From Rhizophagus irregularis (lineage: Eukaryota > Glomeromycota > Glomeromycetes > Glomerales > Glomeraceae), in assembly GCF_026210795.1 (NCBI RefSeq), contig NC_089447.1:374501-438500 (forward strand): DNA of 64,000 nt, read 5' to 3'. Shown in pieces: positions 44,375 to 55,599 of this stretch; position 1 is the stretch's first letter; the number at the start of each line of letters is the position of its first letter. The position numbers and the translations under genes were made by a program. Under the pieces are notes generated by a model, which made no database searches, was not told where the DNA came from, and saw nothing but the letters and a program-made list of their open reading frames with translations.

Positions 44375-46259
44375 TTATAAATCTTAGCAAACGCTCTAAT
44401 TTTTTTATAAAATTATGCATTTTATAACGATATTACATTGAATAAATTTAGTAAATTTTACAAGCAAATGATAATATGAAACATCATTATTCAAAACATT
44501 ATACCATAATGTCGAGTGATAATAATATAAAATAAAATGGATGTATAAAACTATAAAATGTTTGTCTAAGATATAACATTTTCAAGTTTAAAAAGTAATT
44601 GTTGTTTTGTTAAAAATGGAATGGTTATTATATGACGTTTCTTCTTTAGTATATACGGCCTAAATATCTCTATATATTTGACGTTCTTATACAGATCAAA
44701 AAGAATACATTTGCGTAACATTTGCGTAAAGTAAGAACTTTAAAGTTTAAGCCAATTCTGACTGGTAATTTACAAAATAACAAACACATTTCTTAAAAAA
44801 AAATTCTGAATCAGAATACTTTTCCGGTTTCCATCTTCGATTCTGCAAAAAATTGAAAAGTTCAGGTGATAATTTAAGAAATATCCACCTATAAAGAGAC
44901 TAAACAATTATCAGGTTGATCAAGTTTGTGTAATACCAAATTTAATAAATTGTCTGATTAAATGATCGCGTATATTAAATGATCGCGTATATTATAAGGC
45001 TATAAGGCCTATTAATTCCTAAAAAGTCAATTTAACCACTATTTTATTTAACCGCTATTTATTTGTACGTTTTTTTTTTTTTGAAAAAAAAAACTTTCTT
45101 TCTGAAAGTAGAGTCTTCCTCCTATACCGTTTGCTGTCGTGCATAGTGTGTTATAGGAAAAGGCGGACTTGAATTATATAGGTGTAAGCTTATGTTATAT
45201 AGGCGTAAAGCTTATATAATTAACGCAACGAAAATCCTTTAATCAAAGGTTAAAATAGGCATGATGGGATATTCTCATATATCATGAGCTCTGTCTGTTC
45301 GAAGTGTCGTTTTATATATAATTAAGTAGGCTTAAGTCGTAAGTAACTTTTTTATAACATTGATTATTGGAGAATTAAGTGGCAAAAATAATTTTTAGTT
45401 TGTAAGACTTTTAACTCCATACCAACTTGTGTGTGTTTGGCGTGTAATTAATTCCCTAACCCTTAGACCCACTCGTGGGTTAGGTAGGTTGCTTTGCACT
45501 TCTTGCAGCCTACCTTATAATGGGTTTTAGATCCACGTTTGCCCATTTAAAATTTATTAAACAGGATGTCATTCGTCCAAACACATTGCAACGTTTGTTG
45601 ATGAAGCTATAGTTGTCTAATAAAAGTTCGCTTTGCCAGGCAATTTATGGTGGATTCAATGGATCAAATTACAAACAACAATAATGCAGTCATATGAGAA
45701 TTCCAGGCCAAAGAATAAGGGTGAATTGTCAAAGTTGAGAATATATTTGTATTTTTTTTTTAAAGCCGTCATTCTCATGAACTTTTTCATTGTATCCCTA
45801 AATTCAATGATTTTGGTAATGATGAAACTGCAGTTGTTTATAGGGGTTTCCCGCCAAACTTCTGAGGTGAATTTATGTCTGGTGTTTTCGAATATACTTA
45901 TCCTTTTTGCAATAGAGTCGTAGCGAGTCTTCTTAAAGCGTACCTGTGACACCCCATCCAACTTGGGCAGTGTCGCTGAATCTAAAGCAAGGTACCCGGT
46001 TAATCCTCAACTTTGGGTTGATGAGTTATGATTCTGGAGTATTAAGGCATAATGTTTTGACTTACATCACCAATTTAACTCATAATTCTAATTTATTGAA
46101 TTAGTTTATTATAGATTTATTGATATTTTTTTTATCTGTTATATAATATTTAAACTAATGTATACTTTATCTGTAATTAAAATTGTTATTGTAATAAATA
46201 ACCGGTAACTTAAATCTATTGAAATTAACTTTTAAATTAGATTACAAATTATTAAAATA
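44375..46259. other. Stretch without a clear gene
   Basis: AT-rich to about 45450, with a direct duplication 'TAAATGATCGCGTATATTA' near 44965 and a T-run/A-run hairpin at 45070-45092. 45460-46020 is less AT-rich. It has a GGTAGGTTGC / GCAGCCTACC stem-loop near 45484-45513 and a minus-strand frame at 45656-45961 ('RFKKTRYDSIAKRISIFENT') that reads like protein but matches no family I can name. Confidence 0.4.
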
Positions 46260-46730
46260 TTATAAAACGATATTTGATTGATTTGATATTTTTATAGATA
46301 ATATCATTTTGATATTATTTTGATACTGAATTAATATTAAAATAATATTATATTGATATTGCATTTATTAAAAAAAAATCATTATTGTTATAACAATATC
46401 AAAATGATATCGTTTCGTTATTTGTCAATATCGATTAGATAATTATAAAGTGATATCTTTACGATATCATATTGATATTGAATTAATGTTGGAACGATAT
46501 CATATTAATATCGTATTTACTTCCCATTTTTCAAAAAATTCATTGTTGTTATAACAATATCGAAATGATATCGATCTGATATTTTTTCAAACAAATATCT
46601 TTACGATATCATTTCGATATATTGAATTAATATTGAAATGATATCATTGCGATATCATAATGATATCATTTGCAAATCGATATCGCCACGATATTTATTT
46701 AACATCATTATTATATCAATTCGGTATTGT
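46260..46730. repeat. Diverged GATATC-rich array
   Basis: Repeated words 'ACGATATCATATTGATATT', 'GAATTAATATTGAAATGAT' and 'ATTGTTGTTATAACAATATC'. Related to the array at 34290-35320 and placed in the same relative position (next to Helitron sequence). Confidence 0.65.
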
Positions 46731-46849
46731 TTAAAAATTCAAGGTTTCTGTAAAGTAATTTACATATTTATACTAATAAAAGTGAATTGTGTATGAATGT
46801 TATATATAAAATATTACATATGAAATATTGTTATACATACAAAATGTTA

Positions 46850-47071
46850 TTTTTAAATGTGAAATCTATTTATAGAATGAAATATTTCACAGTATTCAAT
46901 GTTTCTTGTCTTGCAGTTCTCACCATTATCTATAAAAACCTTAACATATAATTGCTCATGTGTAAAGACAGGTTCAGGTAGGTAAACACCAACCCTGCTC
47001 AGAGTTTGCCCTTGTGATTTATTAATTGTTATTGAGAATGCAACACATACTGGAAATTGACATTGATTCAA
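46850..47071 (-). pseudogene. Helitron PIF1-like helicase, C-terminal scrap
   Basis: The frame reads '[20 protein letters not shown]', then '[19 protein letters not shown]'. This is the C-terminal helicase motif of Helitron RepHel/PIF1-family proteins (NKSQGQTL...YLPEPVF.H.QLYV). The expected 'A(L/V)SR' with the arginine finger is missing: the frame jumps from 'QLYV' to '[17 protein letters not shown]', the usual extreme C-terminus. So an internal deletion has removed that motif. All upstream helicase and Rep parts are replaced by the pyrimidine-rich array that starts at 47075. Confidence 0.85.
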
Positions 47072-47074
47072 AGT

Positions 47075-47910
47075 AAAGTCTCATTATTTTTCACCTCATA
47101 TTACTTCTCATTATTCGTCTCCCATTATTTTCTATTACATCTTTTCATTTTCCATTATTTCTTTTTTCCTCCTGTTTACTTCCTATCATTTCTTTTTGTC
47201 TCTCATCACTCCTTTTCATCTCTCACCACTCCTCTTCGTTTCCCATCACTCCTTTTTATCTTCAATCACTCTCTTCGTCTCCTTTTCATCTCTCATCACT
47301 CCTCTTTATCTTTCCATTACTTCTTTTCATCTCTCATCACTCTTTTTCATCATCCATCATGTCCTATTTTTCCTTTTTGTTTCCTATCATTTCTCATTAC
47401 TCTTTTTTACTCTCTTTCTTCTTCTATTACTTTCCATTACTCCATTGTTACTTCATTTTTTATTAGCATCTTTCTTCTTGATCATTATAATTTACTTAAC
47501 TTTTTTATTTATTGTTATTGTTTTTTTATTTGTATCACTTCATTAAAAATAAATACAGTGATTTTTTCTTTAAAATCGAAAATGTGAGGCTTAAATTTTA
47601 ATATTTGCTTCATTAAATAAGATTATTTTGAATAAATATATTTACAAAAATTTTTTCTATATGTTATAATGAAAAAAAGTATAAGAAAAATTTTAAATCA
47701 ACTAAAAAAAAATATATAATCTCGCAAAAATCTGTAAACTTCAATTTAACCAAATAATAATAATTGTACTGAAAAAATGACAAATGAGATATATATTAAT
47801 TGATTAAAAAAGTGAGATTAATACTAATTAGTATTAGCAAAACGCCAGTAATAGGGAACTAAAATTATTTTTTTTATACTTTAGTAATTAGCATTTGCTG
47901 ATCAAATCAT
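47075..47910. repeat. Second copy of the element A interior (pyrimidine array plus tail)
   Basis: From 47075 the sequence follows 32855-34020: 'CACCTCATATTACTTCTC' / 'CTCCCATTATTTTCTATTAC', a shorter 'CTCATCACTCC' array, then 'AAATACAGTGATTTTTTC' and 'TTAAAATCGAAAATGTG'. It joins abruptly to the Helitron helicase scrap at 47071, linking this array to Helitrons. Confidence 0.75.
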
Positions 47911-47937
47911 CTTAAAATAAAAATAAAAATAAATACC

Positions 47938-49380
47938 TTGAACGCACACTGCACCCTATCACGTGATTTATTGTATTTTAAATTTGATTGGCTGATCAGT
48001 GTTATCGTTTATTTATTCATCAAATAATCTTATTCATTATTTAATTTTTTTAAATGAAAAGGCTTTTTTAAAGTTTTTTTTTGAAACAGTTAATAAACTG
48101 ATATAACTATATAAGTCTTATTGTTTTCTATTACCTTTTTCTGTTGTTAAAATTTATTAATTATTTCCAGGAGTCCATTTCATCTCCAGGTGGTGTTCCT
48201 ATAAAACCATCAAAAGAATGTTAGGAAACATTCTTAAACAAAATTAGCAAAAGAAAACAAAAAATCTTTTGTCTCCAGGAGTCTCTGGGAGGCATTCCTA
48301 TAAAAAAATTATTAAAAGAACATTAATAGAACATTCTTGAATGAAATTAACAAAAGAAATGAAAAGAAATTTACTTTTCGTCTCCAAGAGTTTCCAGGAG
48401 ACATTTCTATAAAAAAAATTATTGAAAGAATATTGGAAACATTCTTAAACGGAATTAACAAAAGAGACGAAAAAATAAAATTTATCTTTCATCTAGGGGA
48501 TGTTCCTACAAAAAAAATTATTGAAAGAACGTTAGGAACGTCCTTGAATGAAATTAACAAAAGAAACAAAAGAAACTTACTTTTCGTCTCCAAGAGTCAC
48601 CAGGGGCGTTCCTATAAAAAAAAAATTATTGAAAGAACATTAGAAACATTCTTAAATGGAATTAACAAAAGAGACGAAAAAAGGAAACTTATCTTTCATC
48701 TAGGGGATGTTCCTACAAAAAAATTATTGAAAGAACATTAGGAACGTCCTTGAATGAAATTAACAAAAGAAACAAAAAGAAACTTACTTTTTGTCTCCAA
48801 GAGCGTTTCTATAAAAAAAAATTATTGAAAGAATGTTATGAACATCCTTAGTTGAATGAAATTAACAAAAGAAACAAAAAGAAACTTTTTCGCCTCCAAG
48901 AGTCACCAGGGGCGTTCCTATAAAAAAAAATTATTCAAAGAATGTTAGGAAATGTTCTTAAATGAAATTAATAAAAGAAACAAAAAAAGAAAACTTACCT
49001 TTCATCTCCAAGAGTCACCAGGAGGTGTTCCTATAAAAAAAAATTATTGAAGAATGTTAGGAATGTTCTTAAACGAAATTAACAAATATAAATGAAAAAG
49101 AATTTTACCTTTTGTCTTTAAGAGTCTCCAGGGAGTGTTCCTATAAAAAAAAAATTACGAAAGAATGTTAGGAACGTTGTTCTTGAACGAAATGAATGGG
49201 AAAAAAAATTGAAAAAAACACACCTTTTATTTTTAGGGGTCCATTTCATCTTCAGGGTATTCCTACAAAAAAAGAGTAATTAAAAAACGTTCCTAAACAA
49301 AGTAAAAAATAAAAAATAGATTGATTATCACCAATAAAATTTTAAAATCATGTCACGTGAGTGGGTGCAGGTGCATTCAA
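47938..49380. mobile_element. 1.44 kb element with long terminal inverted repeats, filled by a tandem array
   Basis: The left end 'TTGAACGCACACTGCACCC', 'TATCACGTGA' matches the complement of the right end ('TTGAATGCACCTGCACCC', 'ACTCACGTGA'). Similarity continues inward through 'TTTAAATTTGATTGG.TGAT', giving arms of about 70 bp. No target duplication is obvious and there is no transposase; non-autonomous. Confidence 0.65.
48165..49290 (+). repeat. About ten tandem units of roughly 115 bp
   Basis: Each unit contains 'CTCCAAGAGTCACCAGG', 'GTTCCTATAAAAAAAATTA', 'TTGAAAGAACATTAGGAAC', 'GAATGAAATTAACAAAAGAA' and 'ACTTACTTTTCGTC'. Two sub-types alternate in part ('CATCTAGGGGATGTTCC' versus 'CAAGAGTCACCAGGGGCG'), hinting at a dimeric higher-order unit. 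A 134-codon open frame at 48337-48741 simply reads through two dimers. Confidence 0.8.
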
Positions 49381-50280
49381 ATTTTAAACCCTTTTATCTA
49401 TTATTTAAAAAAAATGGGTCATATTTAGATTAGTCATATAAAAAATTTTAAAATTGTATAATGATATAATGTTTATTTATTTGTATTATTGATTTATTAT
49501 CTGTTTAAATTTTTGGATCGGTAAACCAATATCATGAATACCGATCATTACCATTTATTTATATCATCATTTTATCATTAGTACTATGAATGCCGATCAT
49601 TTTATTATATAATAAATCATTAAATCGTACTATGAATGTTAATCATTTGAAATTATCGTAACTTTATTATCAAATTACCAAAAAAAAATATTTTAAAAAA
49701 GCTATTATAAAATTAAAATTATCTATAATATTATAATTTCGTATGATTTTACAATTTTATTTGTAATCTGTAATAAAATTAGTAGACACACATAATAAAA
49801 TATATTTTTGATCTCTGTTTCATATGATATATCATATAATTTTTTCATTATATAGCACATATTAAAGTAAGTTAAATTAATATCATAAATACATAAATAC
49901 TGTTCATCTATATAATTAAAAAAATTCTGTAACATTTAGATTATCTTGTATAAATAATTTGAATTGTGTAATGGGTGGTCTGTCTGCTCCTGAAATATTT
50001 GATCTATATTATTATGGTTAAAATTCATTAATCAGTAAATTATAGCATTAATACAAATTGCTAATCATTGCTATTTTATTACTGAAATTAAAAAAATTAA
50101 TTAGCCCATTTATTGATTACAAATACTTATTATAACTATGTACTCTTTTCATAAGTATTCATGTCAGATATTTACTAATTACTCTAATGCACTATAATTA
50201 TATCATTCTAAATATAATTTATATCATTCTACTAATCAAAAAACTGTAACCATTTTTAATTTACTTAGTATTACATTATA
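49381..50280. other. AT-rich stretch without a gene
   Basis: 'ATCATTACCATTTATTTATA'-like words with 'GAATGCCGATCATT' repeated near 49540-49640. No coding support. Confidence 0.45.
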
Positions 50281-50464
50281 CAGTCTAACCTCGATATACC
50301 GATATTCGATATATCGATATACTATTAAAAACTTGATATACCGATAAAATTTTATTTTCCTACTATATGTGAGGACATATAAATATCGGTATACCATTGA
50401 TATAATGATATTTTCTAAAAATTTCATATATGTCCCAACATATCATTATATAAAGGTTTGACTG
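50281..50464. mobile_element. Pogo/Fot-like MITE, 184 bp, TA target duplication
   Basis: Left end CAGTCTAACCTCGATATACC; right end complement CAGTCAAACCTTTATATAAT; flanked by TA on both sides (50279-50280, 50465-50466). 'CAGT.(A/C)AACCTCGATATA' is the familiar end of pogo/Tigger/Fot1-type Tc1-mariner elements. Confidence 0.8.
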
Positions 50465-50489
50465 TAATACCAAATTGTTCTTGGCCTAT

Positions 50490-50536
50490 TTAAACAAACT
50501 CATTAGTCCCAGTGCGAAGCAACGGGTAACTGCTAG
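50490..50536 (+). mobile_element. Helitron-like 3' terminus on the plus strand
   Basis: 'CCCAGTGCGAAGCAACGGG' (an imperfect hairpin), then TAACTG and CTAG followed by T at 50537. This is the same architecture as the termini at 32402 and 34138 but with different stem sequence. The DNA just right of it (50555-50645, 'AATCATGCATTACACAATTC') is also found at 34048-34130, immediately before element B. Confidence 0.55.
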
Positions 50537-50882
50537 TATATAATTAGTAGTACTGTTAGGCGCAGATGAATCATGCATTACACAATTCAAAGATGATTTA
50601 TACAGGCTAATCTAAACATTAAAAGATCGACATGAATTTTTTTATTATATTATATAGATATAGATATAGATACTGCCAACAATTCAAACAACATTATAAA
50701 ACAAACATTAAATCTTGTTATTAATAAACAAGAAATGAAAGTTTCCAGTTTTTTTGCCAATATTTCGTTTTTCACAAAATGAAGTTTAGTAGAAATGTTG
50801 AAAAATGTACAGTAGGCTTGAGAATCCCTTACATTCCTTACGTAATTAAGTTTTTATTATAATTATAAAAGTTCCTTGGATG

Positions 50883-51744
50883 TAGGGATTGGAATCGATT
50901 CCCATTATTAAAATCGATTCTAAAATCGATTAATCACGATTAATCGTTTCGCAAATACCGATTTTTTTTATACTATTTATAATAGGTGTGTTTAAACACA
51001 TATCACGTGATTACAAAAAATTACAGTGATCAACAAACAAATTTCCTTTTTTGGAAATTTGTACAACCTTGTGCGATGGCAACTTGAATTTTATTGGGAG
51101 ATAAAATTTCCTTTTTAGGGGGACGTCTAAAGCGGAGTCAAATCACGTGACTTCGAAAAAAATTTATTTTCTAAATAAAATTTTTCGCAATATATATACG
51201 ACCTTTTAAACATATATACTAAGTGTATTTTGGCCTGCTCTGCAAGTTTACTTAGAATGACAAAATGAGTTTTGAATGCCGTTTTCGATTTATTTGACTT
51301 TTCATTTTTGTCTATCCATTTTTGGATATGATCGGCAAAAAAGCTTTTGCTAATATATAAAGTGAAAACCAGTATTCAAAATCTACCTTTTAACCTTAAG
51401 TAAACTCGTAGAGCAGGCTAAAATACACTTATTTTATGATTTTCAAGTTTATGTTAAACTTGATTCATAAAAAAATTAGTTCACTCATATTATATCAAAT
51501 CACGTGATTTGACTCCGCTTTAGACGACCCCCTTTTTAGGAAGTTTGTATTCCGTCACGTGATTCGCGGGCGGAATTATGAATTTGGCTAAAATTAACTA
51601 TTATGAACAAATAATAATTTACGGTCAAATTAACAAAACTGCGCCACAATAAGTAGATTCGATTTTTATTCGAGATTCGATTTAAAATCGATTCTTATCG
51701 ATTTTCAATAGTTTCGATTTTAATCGAATCTTTTCCGATCCCTA
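50883..51744. mobile_element. hAT-like non-autonomous element with 8-bp target duplication
   Basis: The target duplication CTTGGATG lies at 50875-50882 and 51745-51752 and is identical. The ends are inverted: TAGGGATTGGAATCGATT on the left and the complement TAGGGATCGGAAAAGATTCG on the right, with several AATCGATT words inside both arms. An 8-bp duplication and TAGGGAT ends point to the hAT superfamily. No transposase. It contains a second element at 51119-51532. Confidence 0.9.
51119..51532. mobile_element. Nested element with inverted ends, inserted in the hAT-like element
   Basis: The left arm is GGGGACGTCTAAAGCGGAGT plus CAAATCACGTGA. The right arm is the complement of TCACGTGATTTGACTCCGC plus TTTAGACGACCCC. 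Flanks are CTTTTTAG on both sides (51111-51118, 51533-51540), or CCTTTTTAG if nine bases are counted. Size about 414 bp; superfamily undecided (hAT with 8 bp or Mutator-like with 9 bp). Confidence 0.85.
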
Positions 51745-52322
51745 CTTGGATGATATCTTTGTCGATCCAGGAAGACCTTTCCGCATTGTGCAACAAAAAA
51801 AATTGTGAAACATAATATAGTGATACAACAGCAGTTACCATATGCAAAGTCCAGTGATTAAAATTATCTTGTATTAAAAAAAAAAACAAAACATTTTATT
51901 AAATAAATTTTTAATAATCCAAAGTATAATTGTAAAGAAAAACTTACTTTTCTTTGAATAAGGAATGGCTTCTTTGGTTGTTATTTTCGACAGCTTGAGA
52001 TTTTAAAAAAAATATTTAAAAAATAGCTTACTTTATTTTTACTATTAAAAAAATAGGAAAAAAAAGAATTACAATATGTTAGTTGTTAATGTTAATAGCA
52101 ATCCTTACTACTACTTAATAATAATAATTTAATTACATTATAAATAAATAAATATTTATTTATAGTATTCCGAAAGAGTCGGGGTTATTGATCCGACTCG
52201 TATTTAGGGTCGCACGATTTAATGACCTGAACTCGATCCGACCCGTCGAGTTGGGTTATACCTTTACTTCGATCTGGCGACCCGAATCTTTTATTATATT
52301 TTTACAGCTATTTGCAAAAATA
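51745..52322. other. Intergenic stretch
   Basis: AT-rich; a T/A microsatellite-like run at 52090-52160 and a GC-richer patch at 52170-52280 ('GACTCGTATTTAGGGTCGCA', 'CCGACCCGTCGAGTTGGG') of unknown nature. Confidence 0.4.
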
Positions 52323-52634
52323 ACGGACCATCCAATTCATTTTTTCATGCGCAGTCATACGCAGTCATACGCACAAGAGCATAGTTGATCGGCATAATTC
52401 TGGCCAAAATTATATCAGTCGAATATGTCACGTGATTACTGATAAAAGTTTAGCAACCGGGCAAAATTCAATACGCTAAAATTGTGCAAAATAGATACGT
52501 TATACAATATTTTATACAGGAAAGATTTTTTAATTCCAGCCGGAATTATGTTCTTGGCCGGAATTACTGCCGATCAATTATGATCATGTGCTTATAAGTG
52601 CGTATGACTGCGTATGAAACTTCGGAGCATCCGT
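52323..52634. mobile_element. MITE with arms of about 100 bp, TA target duplication
   Basis: The arms share ACGGA, GCGCAGTCATACGCAGTC / 'ATACGCAGTCATACGCAC', GCAT..TTGATCGGCA and TAATTC(T/C)GGCCAA. TA flanks both ends (52321-52322, 52635-52636). The inner part alone (52387-52575) also forms a hairpin. No coding capacity. Confidence 0.75.
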
Positions 52635-53299
52635 TATAGAAATACTGCGGCGACAAATAGGAATTAACGTCATCAATAATGCTAATTGAAGTATCACAAA
52701 GTATCAAAAAAAAAAATATTTTTTTAATATTATTTGTTATTAGTCATCTTGCCTATAAAAAGAATGTTTAATGCAATTTTGCCGATTATGCATTAGTCAC
52801 AAAATTCATAAAATCCCTATTTTATAAAATAGAACTTTTATTAAACAACAATTAATTATGTAGAGAAACTTTGAATCACAAATTTTCAACAATTGAGTTT
52901 CCTTTCTTATTCTTAGAAAGAATAATAAAGGTGTCTATATGCATTTCAATGTATAAATTATTAGTAGTTCATAACAATCATACATCGGAAAAAAGCCGCT
53001 GTTTTAAATAAAATCTTATTCCTTATTATTCATAATTTTTTAATTTTAATGAACTTATATTCATAATAAGGTTAATACTCCATAAATTAAAAATCATAGA
53101 ATTAAAGAAAAAATAAAAAAAGTCCTTAATAGAACCAAATTAAATTGGCTAATTCTTAATAATTTAAACTTAAATAATCTATTGTAATATATTCGTTAAT
53201 TTTAACATAGATTAGTCCTTCAGTCATTTTATAAGTCCGTAATTTTATCTAATGTAAACGAGAAATAAAAATTAAATTTAAAAGTATGTCAAAACGTTT
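52635..53299. other. AT-rich 3' flank
   Basis: No gene. Lies downstream (minus strand) of the Asn-rich gene end at 53300. Confidence 0.4.
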
Positions 53300-53711
53300 T
53301 CATTGTTGATGTTGAATATGATGGGAATCAACATGCTGTAATCGAGTAACTTGGTGATTGTCATCAATATTATTATTATGCAAATCTGTGTCCTCATAAT
53401 TATTGTTGATATGATTATCTTGGTGATTATCATTCATATCTTGGTGATCGCATAACAAGCTATTTGCTTGCGTTGTCGTTACATTGTTTTCAATATTTTC
53501 ATTATGTAAATCTGTATCTCTATAATTATTGTTGATATTATTATTAACTTGGTTAATATCATTTATATCTTGGTGATCGCATGTCAAGTCATTGGTTTGC
53601 GTTGTCGTTACATTATTTCCAATATTTCCGTTATGCAAATCTGTGTCTTTATAATTATTATTAAGATCAACTTGTTGCTGTATGTAAGCAAAGTTTCTAG
53701 CGCCATTTACA
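53300..53711 (-). CDS. C-terminal half of the split Asn/Gln-rich protein
   Basis: The open frame extends to 53758, but sequence above 53711 belongs to the inserted element. The host part starts at 'VNGARNFAYIQQQVDLNNN'. It then has three tandem blocks of the type 'YKDTDLHNGNIGNNVTTTQ' followed by 'CDHQD', ending in a His-rich tail ('LQHVDSHHIQHQQ'). The blocks match those at the end of the frame at 57387-58279 ('QQQIDFNNIPQQI', 'GNLNSFYGNIV', 'VTQPVLTTD'). Removing the element at 53712-57386 joins the two halves in frame. It may still be translated separately from the ATG inside the element, but a broken gene is likelier. Confidence 0.6.
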
Positions 53712-54876
53712 CTTTGCAGAAACCTCTGATTTTCACAAAATATGTTAGACATAATCACTACATGTTACTAACAGATGGTATATATATGTTCTACATATTT
53801 TAATATATGTAATATGTTTGTAATATTAATAAAATAATGTTATAATATTTTTAATATATGTTGAAATTTAAACTAATGTAGTAAATAATTTTGTAATATG
53901 AATAAAATAATTTTACAATATTTAAAAAGTATGTTATACTCAAACTAATGATATAGTGAATATTTTGAATACATTGTTAATATATTTCAAATATGCTGTT
54001 GTTATATGAATAACATATTTTGAATAGAAAAACCAATTTGAAGTAAAAATACGAATAATATATTTTGAATATGTTGTTGATATATGAATAACAACGCTTC
54101 TAGCATGTGACTATCATATGACTATAAGGTCGATCGCTAGTGGCATTTTTTTTCGTCTCGGCTGTCCCATATTGGCTATATGAAGACAGTATGAAACCTT
54201 AATTTTTTTTAATTTTAAATAATACAATTATTTTTTTTTTTAAAAAAAAATTTAAATTATAGATTTTATCCTTTTTGTCCTTTCACTTCAACTCGGCAAT
54301 AAGAATGTAAATATAACAATTTTTTTTATTAATCCATTAACGAAAATATTATCTGAAATAAAATTGTGTTCAAATTTACCTAATGTTAAAAAGTAATAGT
54401 TGTTAATTTATTTATATATAGCAAAAATGTATAATAACAAATTGTGACTTTTATACACATGTTAAATTTAAATGGTAGTCAATAAATTGTGTAATTAAAC
54501 ATAAGATATTTTGATATATATATATAGTTGGAGCTTACTTAAGAATCATAAACTTCGTAGCCACGCTCAATTAAGGCAATGTATTACTAGACCTACACTA
54601 AAGATGACTTTAGCAAGGCTTTCTTTGTGAATTAAAGAAATTTCATACACTTTGCCAGCTGGTGGGATAGCTTATGACCTTTAACCTCAAATTCTTTTTA
54701 TACTAATAAACCCAGAATGTTTGCACCACTAATAAAAAGTATAAGTATAGTTAAGGTACTTCAAAGAATCCCTAAAAAGAAAAAAATTAAATGAGCAATT
54801 AGTAAACATTCATCAAATTAAAATAAAAAAAAAATAAAATACTTTCATTTTGTTTATAACCACATGGTATCAATTG

Positions 54877-55034
54877 AGATAACAGTTCACACTTCAGACT
54901 TGTACAGACAATCCCAGAAAAATTACAGCCATACGATCATCAATATATCAATTATCAACCAAATTTTACGCGTCTAGATCCATCTAAAGAGCAAATATTC
55001 ATCGGAAATCCAAAAATTTTAAGCTTCTTACTCT
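54877..55034 (+). pseudogene. Coding-like scrap inside the inserted element
   Basis: After an upstream stop the frame reads 'DNSSHFRLVQTIPEKLQPY', 'YQPNFTRLDPSKEQIFIGN' and 'PKILSFLL', then TAG. The composition is protein-like, but I recognise no family. Confidence 0.3.
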
Positions 55035-55599
55035 AGTGGTTCCTGTTTAATCTCGCCAAAGATTAGCTTTAAATACTTTTTTTAAAAAAGAGATGAAATG
55101 ATTTAAAGAATAATAAAATATAATTGTTTCAATCTAAAAGTGTATAAGATATAATTGTAAGGAATATGTAAAATAAACATTTAAAATGTATTAAATATAT
55201 AATATTATACAGAGTTCATAAAGAATAAAATGAGTTAATTAATTAAAGTATATGGTTTATTCATTCTAATCTAATGAAAGTCTCAAGGCAACGTTATTAA
55301 GCTTCTTAATAGACTTGATATTATATTAGTATAACTGATAATGTATTCTCTGACGAATACATATCATTATTTATATTATTTATATTAGATATATATATGT
55401 GTGTATATATATGAGCACATGTATAAATATCATTAAAAATATAAAAAAAAAAAAAATTTATTTCGGGGAAGCCTCCTATTTATACTATTTTATATAAAAT
55501 TATATATCACATGAATCATGTGATACAAATATTAATATAACCGCAGCCACAGCCGCAGTTATTTATTTAAACTAAAAATAAGCTTTTTCCTTTTTGGGT

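Noticed and set aside
45484-45513. Stem-loop GGTAGGTTGC / GCAGCCTACC considered as part of a tRNA
   Set aside because: No acceptor, D or T arms of the right spacing around it.
45656-45961. 101-codon minus-strand frame that looks protein-like
   Set aside because: No motif I can name and the opposite strand is also open; not enough to call a gene.
47057-47587. 176-codon frame of the same Phe/Ser/His type
   Set aside because: Same pyrimidine array as at 32.8 kb.
48337-48741. 134-codon 'NEINKRNEKK' frame as a gene
   Set aside because: It only reads through two dimers of the 115-bp array and loses frame in other units.
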